From GCA-016699835 sp964543905 (GTDB taxonomy: Bacteria > Planctomycetota > Phycisphaerae > Phycisphaerales > UBA1924), in NCBI GenBank assembly GCA_964543905.1, contig CAZIZO010000005.1, positions 62,001 through 126,000 of the forward strand: a DNA stretch of 64,000 bases. The letters are read 5' to 3'. This document shows positions 8,696 through 15,982 of this stretch, piece after piece; position 1 is the first letter of the stretch; each line of letters begins with the position of its first letter. The notes beneath the pieces are model-generated. The model saw only the letters and a program-made list of their open reading frames with translations, was not told the origin of the DNA and searched no databases. The translations under genes were made by a program, and so were the position numbers.

Positions 8696-9406
8696 ATGCC
8701 CATGCCCACCCCCCAAAGAGACCGCCTCCCACGCTCGTTCTTTGCCTGCCCCGCGCAGCATCTCGCCCCCAGACTTCTCGGGCATCGCCTCGTCCGCGTC
8801 CTCAACGACGGCACGCGCCTCGCGGGCGTGATCGTCGAAACCGAGGCCTATCTCGGCGCACCCGACATGGCCTGCCACACCTTCGCCGGACGCCGAACCC
8901 CTCGCAATGAAGCGATGTACGGCCCGCCCGGCACCGCCTACGTCTACTTCACCTACGGCATGCACCACTGCATGAACATCGTCTGCGGCACGCGACATGA
9001 GGGCGTCGCCGTCCTCATCCGCGCCCTCGAACCTCTCGAAGGGCACGACCAGATGCAACGCCATCGCCGCCTTTCTTTCCCCCGAACACCGTTTGACCTC
9101 TGCGGAGGGCCCGCCAAACTCTGCCAAGCGCTCGCGATCGACCTCTCCTGGAACGGGGTCGACCTGGTCGAAGGCGCGTCCCTCTTCCTCGAACGAGGAT
9201 CACCCGTTTCCCCGCGCCAACGCCGCCGGACGCCCCGCGTGGGCATCGACGGGCGAGGCGAGTGGACGGGCAAACTCTTGCGCTGGTACGTCAAAGACTC
9301 GCCGTACGTCAGCGTGCGCGGACGCCCGCCTACGCGAGCAGCCGAATCGAGCAGGGGCAAAGTCCGCCCCGCCTCAACCACGAAGAGGGTGATAAAAAAG
9401 CGCTGA
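8696..9406 (+). CDS. mpg: DNA-3-methyladenine glycosylase (AAG/MPG type)
   Basis: 236-aa homologue of mammalian-type alkyladenine DNA glycosylase, which excises 3-methyladenine, hypoxanthine and related bases in base excision repair. Recognisable family elements are the catalytic V-E-T-E-A-Y near residue 44 (Glu activates the water), followed by H-T-F-A-G-R-R-T-P-R-N, then M-Y-G-P-P-G-T-A-Y-V-Y-F-T-Y-G-M-H-H-C-M-N. The C-terminal 30 residues are basic. The gene begins 12 bp after the amidohydrolase stop, and no promoter is visible between them. Two ATGs (8696 and 8702) are possible starts. Confidence 0.93.
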   Translation: MPMPTPQRDRLPRSFFACPAQHLAPRLLGHRLVRVLNDGTRLAGVIVETEAYLGAPDMACHTFAGRRTPRNEAMYGPPGTAYVYFTYGMHHCMNIVCGTRHEGVAVLIRALEPLEGHDQMQRHRRLSFPRTPFDLCGGPAKLCQALAIDLSWNGVDLVEGASLFLERGSPVSPRQRRRTPRVGIDGRGEWTGKLLRWYVKDSPYVSVRGRPPTRAAESSRGKVRPASTTKRVIKKR

Positions 9407-9461
9407 TGCCGTCGCGGGGCAACATCCGAAGAACGTGCAGGAAACGCACGCGGATTTGACC

Positions 9462-9467
9462 TATTGT
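9462..9467 (+). promoter_or_regulatory. probable -10 box upstream of the Minf_1886 gene
   Basis: Reads TATTGT and sits about 40 bases before the GTG start at 9507, which has its own ribosome-binding site. It argues against the earlier in-frame ATG at 9435, which would lie upstream of the transcription start. Confidence 0.35.
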
Positions 9468-9506
9468 TTTGTCCCAGTGTCGGGGCTGAATGAGAGGATT
9501 CTCGAC

Positions 9507-9905
9507 GTGAGTGAGATGGATTGGCTGCAGATGAAGCGCGTGATGCAAAAGGCCGGGCCTTACCCGGTCGAGGCGTATCAGTTCATCCGTGAAGGCCTGG
9601 CCCACACCGCCAAGACCGTCCACGGCGACCGCGCGGGCGACGCCGACCTGCCCGACGATGCTCGCCACATCAGCGGACAGCAACTCTGCCTCGGTCTCCG
9701 CGACTACGCGATCAAACGCTACGGGCTCCTCGCACGCACCGTTTTGAAAAAGTGGCACATCGAAGGCACCGAAGACTTCGGCAAAATCGTCTACGCCCTC
9801 GTCGAGGCCGAGGAGATGCGCAAGAGCGAGGGCGATTCGATCGACGACTTCAACAACGTCTTCGACTTCGACGAGGCCTTCGGCGACATGCAGATGAGGC
9901 CCTAG
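9507..9905 (+). CDS. Minf_1886-family protein, unknown function
   Basis: 132-aa protein matching the Minf_1886 family, which I recall as confined to Planctomycetes and Verrucomicrobia; the function is unknown. Typical parts are the N-terminal Y-P-x-E-A-Y-x-F-I-x-x-G-L segment, H-I-S-G-Q-Q-L-C-x-G-L-R-x-Y-A, and an acidic C-terminus rich in D and F (about 105-130). No signal peptide or membrane segment is seen. I choose the GTG at 9507 because AGAGGA lies eight bases upstream and a TATTGT box precedes it. An ATG at 9516 is also possible, and an in-frame ATG at 9435 lies upstream of the putative promoter. The gene is convergent with the CDF transporter. Confidence 0.82.
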   Translation: MSEMDWLQMKRVMQKAGPYPVEAYQFIREGLAHTAKTVHGDRAGDADLPDDARHISGQQLCLGLRDYAIKRYGLLARTVLKKWHIEGTEDFGKIVYALVEAEEMRKSEGDSIDDFNNVFDFDEAFGDMQMRP

Positions 9906-9927
9906 AGACGCCCTCGTCCACCTCAAC

Positions 9928-10848
9928 TCACTCCTCGCCCTCGCCACGTTGTTCCGCCCCATGGGCCACGCTCGCCGCCCTCTCCGCCGCCGGCTCGATG
10001 TGGATCAGCACGTCCTGCACGCTGGGCACCCCGGTTCGAACGGCGTCTTTCACCGCGTGCGAGAGCGCGTGCGCGTCACGCACCGACATCGCCCCGTCCA
10101 CCCAGATGTGCATGTCGATCCAGTACCTCGTCCCGCTCTTCCTCGCAAAGACCTTATGCACCAGTCGCACCCCGGCGACACCCGCCGCGGCCTGCTTGGA
10201 TTGTTCGACCAGCCCATCGGAGGTCGCGTCCAGCAACTCGCGGACGGGCGCCTTCATCAGGTGCAGCGCGTTGAAGATGATGATGGACGAGCCGAAGAGC
10301 GCGGCCCAATCGTCCGCGGGCGCGTAGTCAAACGCGAGCGCCGCGGAGATCCCGATGAACGCCGCCAAACTCGTGATCGCGTCGGCGCGATGGTGCCACG
10401 CGTCGGTCTCGATGGCGGTGGAGTCTTCGTCCCTCGCCGTTCGGCGTGCGATGCGGAACAGCGTCTCCTTGACCACCACCACCGCCACGAGCACCACCAG
10501 CGTGAAACGAGCCGGCAAATGGTGCGGGGTCACGATCTCGCGGATCGCCTCGATCGCGATCCCCACGCCCGCGAGGAACACAATCATCGCGACCACGAGC
10601 GCCGCGAGCGACTCGGCCTTCCCATACCCATACGGGTGTTTGAGGCTCGCGGGGCGAGACGACACATGCAGCCCACCCCAGATCACCGCCGAGCCCAGGA
10701 TGTCCGTGAGCGATTCCACCGCGTCGGCGATCAGCGCGTACGAGTTCCCGAAGTACCCCGCGCCCAACTTCACGAACGCGAGCGTGAAGTTGGTGAACAG
10801 GCCCAGGAAGGCAATGCGACGGGCTCGCGATGGAGTCGTTGCGGACAC
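9928..10848 (-). CDS. cation diffusion facilitator (CDF) metal transporter
   Basis: 306-aa inner-membrane antiporter that exports divalent cations such as Zn, Co, Ni, Fe or Mn in exchange for protons. The CDF signature is present in helix 2 (A-D-A-V-E-S-L-T-D, giving E45 and D49 as site ligands) and in helix 5 (H-H-R-A-D-A-I-T-S, the H-x-x-x-D pair). Six transmembrane helices are followed by a cytoplasmic C-terminal ferredoxin-like domain with W-I-D-M-H-I-W-V-D-G and V-L-I-H-I-E-P. The start is a GTG at 10848 with TACGCT seven bases upstream, and no Shine-Dalgarno. It is separated from the upstream clpC by a strong terminator, so it is transcribed on its own. The metal cannot be assigned. Confidence 0.92.
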   Translation of the reverse strand: MSATTPSRARRIAFLGLFTNFTLAFVKLGAGYFGNSYALIADAVESLTDILGSAVIWGGLHVSSRPASLKHPYGYGKAESLAALVVAMIVFLAGVGIAIEAIREIVTPHHLPARFTLVVLVAVVVVKETLFRIARRTARDEDSTAIETDAWHHRADAITSLAAFIGISAALAFDYAPADDWAALFGSSIIIFNALHLMKAPVRELLDATSDGLVEQSKQAAAGVAGVRLVHKVFARKSGTRYWIDMHIWVDGAMSVRDAHALSHAVKDAVRTGVPSVQDVLIHIEPAAERAASVAHGAEQRGEGEE

Positions 10849-10855
10849 CAGCCAG

Positions 10856-10861
10856 AGCGTA
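10856..10861 (-). promoter_or_regulatory. -10-like hexamer for leaderless CDF mRNA
   Basis: Reads TACGCT on the minus strand, seven bases before the GTG at 10848. Confidence 0.4.
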
Positions 10862-10886
10862 GACCGCGACCACGCCCGCGCACAAG

Positions 10887-10917
10887 AACAAAAGACCGCG
10901 GGGCTTTCACCCCGCGG
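10887..10917 (-). terminator. intrinsic terminator of clpC
   Basis: A perfect 8-bp G/C stem (10910-10917 with 10896-10903) and a six-base loop are followed on the minus strand by a T-rich run. It lies 38 bp beyond the clpC stop. Confidence 0.85.
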
Positions 10918-10955
10918 CCTCGGCTTCGTTCCTCAAAATTCCACGCGCCCGGCGC

Positions 10956-13550
10956 TCACGTGCTCTGCGCCGCCGGTTCTTGCTTGGGCTTGTCCCCCTC
11001 GGCCTTCTTCTCCGCCGTCACAGGGCCGCCCGGGGCGCTGGTGAAGAACAGGTGATCCTCGTCCTTCCCCTCGGGATCCTTGCGCCGGGTCACCTTGATG
11101 GTGCACGGCGCCTCAAACTGGTTGCCCAGCAGCATCTCGGAGAGCGGGTCCTCCACAAACTGCCCGATCGACCGACGCAGCGGACGCGCGCCAAAGTCCG
11201 GGTTGTAGCCCTTGTCGATGAGGAAGTCCTTCGCGGCCTGGTCGAGTTCCAACGCAAACCCGTTGGGCGCGAGACGCTTCGCCACCTTCCCGATCTCGTA
11301 GTCGATGATGTTGGTGATGTCCGCCTTCGTCAACGGACGGAAGACGATGATGTCGTCCAGACGGTTGATGAACTCGGGCCGGAAGAAGCGCTCGATCTCC
11401 TTCATCAGCACCGTCTTGATGTTGTCATAGTCCGTAGACTCGGTCCGCTTGCCGAAGCCGAAGCCCGCGCCGCCCTTGATGATGTCCGACCCCAGGTTCG
11501 ACGTCATGATCAGCACCGTGTTGCGGAAGTCCACGTTCCGCCCGAACGAGTCCGTCAGACGCCCTTCCTCCATGATCTGGAGCAGCATGTTGAACACGTC
11601 CGGGTGCGCCTTCTCCACCTCGTCGAGCAGCACGACGGCGTACGGCCGCCGCCGGATGCGCTCGGTCAGTTGCCCGCCTTCTTCATAGCCCACATAGCCC
11701 GGAGGTGCACCGACCAGACGCGACACGTTGTGCTTCTCCATGTACTCCGACATGTCGAGGTGCAGCAGCGCCTCTTCGTCGCCAAACATGAACTCGGCCA
11801 GCGCCTTGCTGAGCAGCGTCTTGCCCACGCCCGAAGGCCCGACGAAGATGAACGAGCCCATCGGACGCTTCGGGTCCTTCAGGCCCGCTCGCGCCCGCCG
11901 GATCGCCTTCGCCACCGCCTTGATCGCATCCTCCTGGCTGATCACACGCTTGTGCAACTCCGCCTCGAGTTGCAGCAGCCGCGCCGCCTCGTCCTTCTCC
12001 AGCCGCTTCAGCGGAACCCCCGTCATCTTCGCGACGACCTCCGCCACGACTTCCTCGTCCACGACCCCGTCGGTCTGCTGCGCCTTCGCTCGCCATTCGC
12101 GCTGCATCTCTTCCTTGCGACGCCGCGCCTGTTCCGCCTTGTCGCGCAGTTCCGCCGCTCGCTCGTAGTCCGCCGCCTTGACCGCCTCGTCCTTCTCGAT
12201 GCTCAACTTCTCGATCTCGCCCTCGATGTCCGCCAGGTTCGGCGGCTTGGTCATGCTCTTGATCCGCACGCGCGCGCCCGCCTCGTCGATCACGTCGATC
12301 GACTTGTCCGGCTGCACCCGCCCCGTGATGTATCGACCGGATAGTTCCACCGCGGCCTTCAGCGCCGCGTCCGTGATCTGCACCCGGTGGTGCTTCTCGT
12401 AGCGATCGCGCAGCCCCTTCAAGATCTCGATCGTCTGCTCGTTGCTGGGCGGGTCCACCGTGATCGCCTGGAAACGCCGCGCCAGCGCCGCGTCCTTCTC
12501 GATGTACTTCCGGTACTCGTCAAAGGTCGTGGCGCCAATGCACTGGATCTCGCCTCGCGCGAGCGCGGGCTTGAGCACGTTCGACGCGTCGATCGCGCCC
12601 TCCGCCCCGCCCGCGCCGACCAGCGTGTGCAACTCGTCGATGAACAGGATCACGTTCTTCGCTCGCCGAACCTCGTTCATCACCGCCTTGATCCGCTCCT
12701 CGAACTGCCCGCGATACTTCGTCCCCGCCACCATCATCGCCAGGTCCAGCACCACCAGCCGACGCTCGTGCAGAATCTCCGGCACGTCGCCGCTCACGAT
12801 CCGCTGCGCAAGACCTTCCACGATCGCGGTCTTTCCAACGCCCGCCTCCCCCAGCAGCACCGGATTGTTCTTGGTGCGCCGGCACAGCACCTGCACCACG
12901 CGCTCGATCTCGTTCGTGCGACCAATCACCGGATCGAGCGTTCCCTCCTTCGCCAGTTCCGTCAGGTCACGCCCGAAGGAGTCCAGCGCCGGCGTCTTCG
13001 ACTTGCCCTTCGCCTGCGACGCCCCACCGGTCGCGCCGCCCCCGGAGGAGGGCGCACCGCCCGAGGCCGTCGAGCCCCCGCCCGTCGACTCGCTCGCCTC
13101 GCTCGACTCATTCCCCGCACCCAACAGGTTGAGCACTTCCTCTCGCACATCTTCCAAACGCAGCCCGAGGTTCATCAGCACCTGCGCCGCGACCCCATCG
13201 TGCTCGCGCAACAGCCCCAGCAGCAGGTGCTCGGTTCCCACGTAGTTGTGGTTCAGGTTCCGCGCCTCTTCGATCGCGTACTCGATCACCTTCTTCGCAC
13301 GGGGCGTCTGGGGCAACTTCCCCATCGTCACCATCTCGGGCCCCGCCTTCACCAACTTCTCGACTTCCAGCCGGACCTTGCGCAGGTCCACGTCAAGGTT
13401 CTTGAGCACGTTCGCGCCCACCCCCGAGCCTTCCTTTACCAGGCCGAGCAGGATGTGCTCGGTCCCGATGTACTCGTGGTTGAACCGCTGAGCCTCCTGG
13501 TTGGCCAGCGCCATGACCTTGCGTGCACGATCGGTGAAGCGTTCAAACAT
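10956..13550 (-). CDS. clpC: Clp protease ATP-binding subunit ClpC
   Basis: 864-aa AAA+ unfoldase that feeds substrates to the ClpP peptidase. Domain order: two Clp_N repeats (about 1-145, beginning M-F-E-R-F-T-D-R-A-R), a Gly/Ser-rich linker (about 150-185), NBD1 with Walker A G-E-A-G-V-G-K-T (about 233-240), and a UVR-type coiled region around residue 430 that defines ClpC rather than ClpA. NBD2 follows with G-P-S-G-V-G-K-T (about 570) and a short acidic C-terminus. The ATG at 13550 gives the canonical N-terminus and has GGAG seven bases upstream; the frame runs 19 codons further without similarity. No ClpP or McsA/McsB/CtsR genes are nearby, and I found no CIRCE element upstream. Confidence 0.97.
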   Translation of the reverse strand: MFERFTDRARKVMALANQEAQRFNHEYIGTEHILLGLVKEGSGVGANVLKNLDVDLRKVRLEVEKLVKAGPEMVTMGKLPQTPRAKKVIEYAIEEARNLNHNYVGTEHLLLGLLREHDGVAAQVLMNLGLRLEDVREEVLNLLGAGNESSEASESTGGGSTASGGAPSSGGGATGGASQAKGKSKTPALDSFGRDLTELAKEGTLDPVIGRTNEIERVVQVLCRRTKNNPVLLGEAGVGKTAIVEGLAQRIVSGDVPEILHERRLVVLDLAMMVAGTKYRGQFEERIKAVMNEVRRAKNVILFIDELHTLVGAGGAEGAIDASNVLKPALARGEIQCIGATTFDEYRKYIEKDAALARRFQAITVDPPSNEQTIEILKGLRDRYEKHHRVQITDAALKAAVELSGRYITGRVQPDKSIDVIDEAGARVRIKSMTKPPNLADIEGEIEKLSIEKDEAVKAADYERAAELRDKAEQARRRKEEMQREWRAKAQQTDGVVDEEVVAEVVAKMTGVPLKRLEKDEAARLLQLEAELHKRVISQEDAIKAVAKAIRRARAGLKDPKRPMGSFIFVGPSGVGKTLLSKALAEFMFGDEEALLHLDMSEYMEKHNVSRLVGAPPGYVGYEEGGQLTERIRRRPYAVVLLDEVEKAHPDVFNMLLQIMEEGRLTDSFGRNVDFRNTVLIMTSNLGSDIIKGGAGFGFGKRTESTDYDNIKTVLMKEIERFFRPEFINRLDDIIVFRPLTKADITNIIDYEIGKVAKRLAPNGFALELDQAAKDFLIDKGYNPDFGARPLRRSIGQFVEDPLSEMLLGNQFEAPCTIKVTRRKDPEGKDEDHLFFTSAPGGPVTAEKKAEGDKPKQEPAAQST

Positions 13551-14173
13551 CTTCAAACTCCACGGGGTGGTGAGGGTCGAGCGAGCGCCCGCCTCCATCC
13601 TTCCCATTGATCCTTCGTTCAGGAGTGCCCGCTGGGTTCGCTGTTTTCAGCCAGAACACACCCCTTCACCAGTAGACCCGTCTGAACTCGTTCCGCCACA
13701 GCCTGGTACCCATTCGGTTCCAGTCCAAAGCGTACGCCATGCCTCTATTCGCATGGCCACCCGCCATCGGAACGTCCAACGCGGGTCCAGTGCTATCGGC
13801 AGCGAGCGGCGTGCCGGTTTGCGGAACTTGCGCTCTCCTGCGAAGTGGCGTTTTCAGGGGATCATCACCCCCCCAACCCGCCGGAGTGGGTTGCGGTCAC
13901 ACCCCATGTGCCGATTTGGCAGCCGGCCGACCTATTCCGGCGACACCCTTCCGCCCAACCCATCCGCCCATTGTCTCTCGTTGTACGCCCCGCGCTCACG
14001 ATCGCTCGGCGTCACTCCCCCACGCGCAATGTCCCGTCGGCCACGCCCCCTCCCTGTGATCAAAGCCTGGAACGACATCCCTCCACGCGGAATCGCCTCA
14101 ACCTCCCCGCATCTCCAGTGTGCTTCCGCACGCTCCGCGTCGTCTTCGTGCCCGCCACCCTCCCCCATAATCC
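13551..14173. other. clpC upstream region, no gene seen
   Basis: About 620 bases between the clpC start and the terminator at 14174-14215. Open frames here are short or have codon usage unlike the neighbours. I see no CIRCE inverted repeat, no tRNA and no clear -10/-35 pair. The clpC promoter must lie in this interval. Confidence 0.5.
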
Positions 14174-14215
14174 AAAAAAGAAAAAACTCGCCTGCGTGTT
14201 TCCGCCCGCAGCGAG
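14174..14215 (-). terminator. intrinsic terminator made from hairpin-repeat copy 1
   Basis: On the minus strand the hairpin (stem CTCG-CTGCG against CGCAG-G-CGAG, one bulged G, loop GGCGGAAACA) is followed by six T, one C and six T. It ends the transcript that runs from the superoxide dismutase gene through the repeats, about 410 bases after that gene's stop. Confidence 0.85.
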
Positions 14216-14456
14216 TCTTGAGGAGAGAGAGACAAGACACCGTTCGAGTGCCCTTCGTGCCGTTCCCGGCCTTCCGACGCACTCTGTAAAGCCGGCTACG
14301 TGTTTCCGCCCGCAGCCGACAAATCGAGGAGAGAGACAAGACACCTTCAGAAGTTCCACCACAGACATCTGACCCATACCCGCAGTTTCACTTCTTCAAG
14401 CCCGGCTACGTGTTTCCGCCCGCAGCCGAGTAATCGAGGAGAGAGAGACAAGACAC
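14187..14456 (-). repeat. three tandem hairpin/CU-tract units, about 105-bp period
   Basis: Three units, at 14187-14240, 14292-14344 and 14402-14456. Each holds the identical 18-mer CGTGTTTCCGCCCGCAGC (plus strand) and, 7-9 bases on, a purine tract GAGGAGAGAGACAAGACAC (two bases longer in copies 1 and 3). Read on the minus strand each unit is a CU-rich tract followed by a hairpin with the constant loop GGCGGAAACA. The stem sequence differs between copy 1 and copies 2/3 but pairing is kept. The one mismatch on the plus strand (A-C) becomes a G-U pair on the minus strand, so the minus strand is the structured RNA. Copy 1 doubles as the terminator. Sequence between units is not repeated. Confidence 0.85.
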
Positions 14457-14623
14457 TTCCAATATGCCACAGGAATTTCGGAATGCCAGAAATCCGCACG
14501 GTTTTTTTGCACTTTCTTCACTACCCTACCCAGATCGCATAAAACCGTCTTTTATCGGACTAATCCGCCCATCTTCTGCCCCTGCTCTGCCACTCTCCCC
14601 TGCCCTCACCCCACTTCGCCCTC

Positions 14624-15412
14624 TCATCCCACCGCCCTATCAAACAAATCCTGAACAACACTCCAGTTCACCACGTTCATCCACGCCGACACGTAGTCCG
14701 CCCTCCGATTCTGATACTTCAGGTAGTACGCGTGCTCCCACACGTCCACACCCAAGATCGGCCTCCATCCGGGCACGTACATGTCCTGCTGTTTCTCCGC
14801 CTGATGCACGAACAGCCGCTTGCTCACCGGGTCCGCCATCAGCCACGCCCACCCTCCGCCCTCCACTTGGCCCGCCGCCGCCTTGAACTGCATCACAAAC
14901 TGGTCGAACGACCCAAAGTCCCGCGTGAGCGCGTCCGCCAACTTCCCGCTCGGTTGACCTCCCCCACCCCTCCCCGCCGGCGCCATCATCAACCAGAACA
15001 AACAGTGGTTCACATGCCCCGCCGCGTGGAACGACACCTCCCGCGACCAATGCTTCACCAGCGCCGCATCCCCCCCTCCCTCCCGGATCTTCTTCAACTC
15101 CCCCAGCGCCTTGTTCAACCCATCCACATACCCCTTGTGATGCCGACCGTGGTGGATCTCCATCGTCTGCGCATCGATGTGCGGCTCCAGCGCCGCCTTG
15201 TCATACGCCAACGCCGGCAGCACAAACTCCCCCTTCCCCGCGTCCCATCCCAGCCGCTCGGGCGTGAGCGCGGTCTTGCCCCCCCCGCCCCCGCTGGTCC
15301 CCGGGAGCATCCGTTCGGGCTGTGCGAGCGCGGCCCCACCACAGGTCGCGATGGTGGTCGCGCCGAGAAGGCCAAGCATCGAACGTCGATCCAACTCCTT
15401 GAACTCGCTCAT
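14624..15412 (-). CDS. superoxide dismutase (Fe/Mn), Tat-exported
   Basis: 262-aa iron/manganese superoxide dismutase that converts superoxide to hydrogen peroxide and oxygen. Metal ligands align as H87 (E-I-H-H-G-R-H-H), H136, D223 and H227 (D-V-W-E-H-A-Y-Y). An N-terminal twin-arginine signal (D-R-R-S-M-L-G-L-L-G, ending near A-L-A at residue 30) marks export to the periplasm. That is unusual for this normally cytosolic family but known in some bacteria. Residues about 38-47 are a Gly-rich spacer. The start at 15412 gives a Tat peptide of normal length, with GGAG nearby; an upstream extension of 28 codons is not credible. The 3' region carries the triple hairpin repeat and a terminator. Confidence 0.93.
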   Translation of the reverse strand: MSEFKELDRRSMLGLLGATTIATCGGAALAQPERMLPGTSGGGGGKTALTPERLGWDAGKGEFVLPALAYDKAALEPHIDAQTMEIHHGRHHKGYVDGLNKALGELKKIREGGGDAALVKHWSREVSFHAAGHVNHCLFWLMMAPAGRGGGGQPSGKLADALTRDFGSFDQFVMQFKAAAGQVEGGGWAWLMADPVSKRLFVHQAEKQQDMYVPGWRPILGVDVWEHAYYLKYQNRRADYVSAWMNVVNWSVVQDLFDRAVG

Positions 15413-15515
15413 CTGAAGGCTCCTGTGTGCATCTCCAAACGCGGGCCTGGACTCGCGCCAAGCCACGCGAGAGCGTAGAGCCTTGATCCCGTTCACACCG
15501 CCCTCACGGCACGCC

Positions 15516-15974
15516 CTAGTTCATCCGCCGCGTCCACGTCGATCGCTCGAGCACCGCCCCGCGTCGCACCACCACCTGCAGCAACTGCACCGCCTCGCCA
15601 TACCGCCCCGTGCCCACGAGCGTCACGGCATCATCGGCCGGGTCGCTGGTGTCCAGCGCCGTCGCCATCAAACTCATCCCGCCCTGCGACCCGACGCGCG
15701 TGTTGGGCAGCCACGTGCCCACGCCGAATCGGGTACGCCAATCGCTGTGCAGACTCATCTGCAGCAGCCCCACCTCGATCGCCGAGCGCGCCAGATTCCG
15801 CGCCGCGGCGGCATCCCCAAACGCCTTCGATTCCCGCAGCCGCACCCGCCCCAGTTCCACCGCCGACACCCCGATCGCCACCACCAACAGCGACATCAGC
15901 AGCACAAACAGATACACCATCCCGCGTCGCCCGCGTGCCCACGCTCCCGGTGATGTCCCCTGCCCTGTCCGCAT
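15516..15974 (-). CDS. PilX/GspK-like minor pseudopilin
   Basis: 152-aa protein with a prepilin-like N-terminus: basic residues, G-R-R-G, then a roughly 25-residue hydrophobic helix (M-V-Y-L-F-V-L-L-M-S-L-L) and a helical A-A-A-R-N-L-A-R-S-A-I-E segment. The helix lacks the Glu at +5, as in PilX/GspK proteins. The C-terminal half is soluble and not recognised. It is the last of four pseudopilin genes, starting 8 bp after the LamG-pseudopilin stop; the start at 15974 was chosen because the longer frame would overlap that gene. It is too short for a complete GspK (about 300 aa), so it may be a PilX-like tip component. Confidence 0.7.
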   Translation of the reverse strand: MRTGQGTSPGAWARGRRGMVYLFVLLMSLLVVAIGVSAVELGRVRLRESKAFGDAAAARNLARSAIEVGLLQMSLHSDWRTRFGVGTWLPNTRVGSQGGMSLMATALDTSDPADDAVTLVGTGRYGEAVQLLQVVVRRGAVLERSTWTRRMN

Positions 15975-15982
15975 GCCCGTCC

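Noticed and set aside
7004..9127. Minus-strand open frame of 707 codons across the amidohydrolase and glycosylase genes
   Set aside because: It lies antisense to two genes with full sets of family motifs. Long antisense frames are common at this G+C content, and its translation has no recognisable motif.
13551..13760. CIRCE or CtsR-type heat-shock operator upstream of clpC
   Set aside because: I looked for the inverted repeat of CIRCE and the heptad direct repeat of CtsR and found neither.
14187..14456. CRISPR array
   Set aside because: Only three units, spaced about 105 bp, with an internal hairpin and no cas genes; CRISPR repeats are shorter and more regularly spaced.
13620..14600. Several short open frames in the clpC-superoxide dismutase gap
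   Set aside because: Composition is Ser/Thr/Pro/Arg-rich, no ribosome-binding sites, and the frames overlap the structured repeats.
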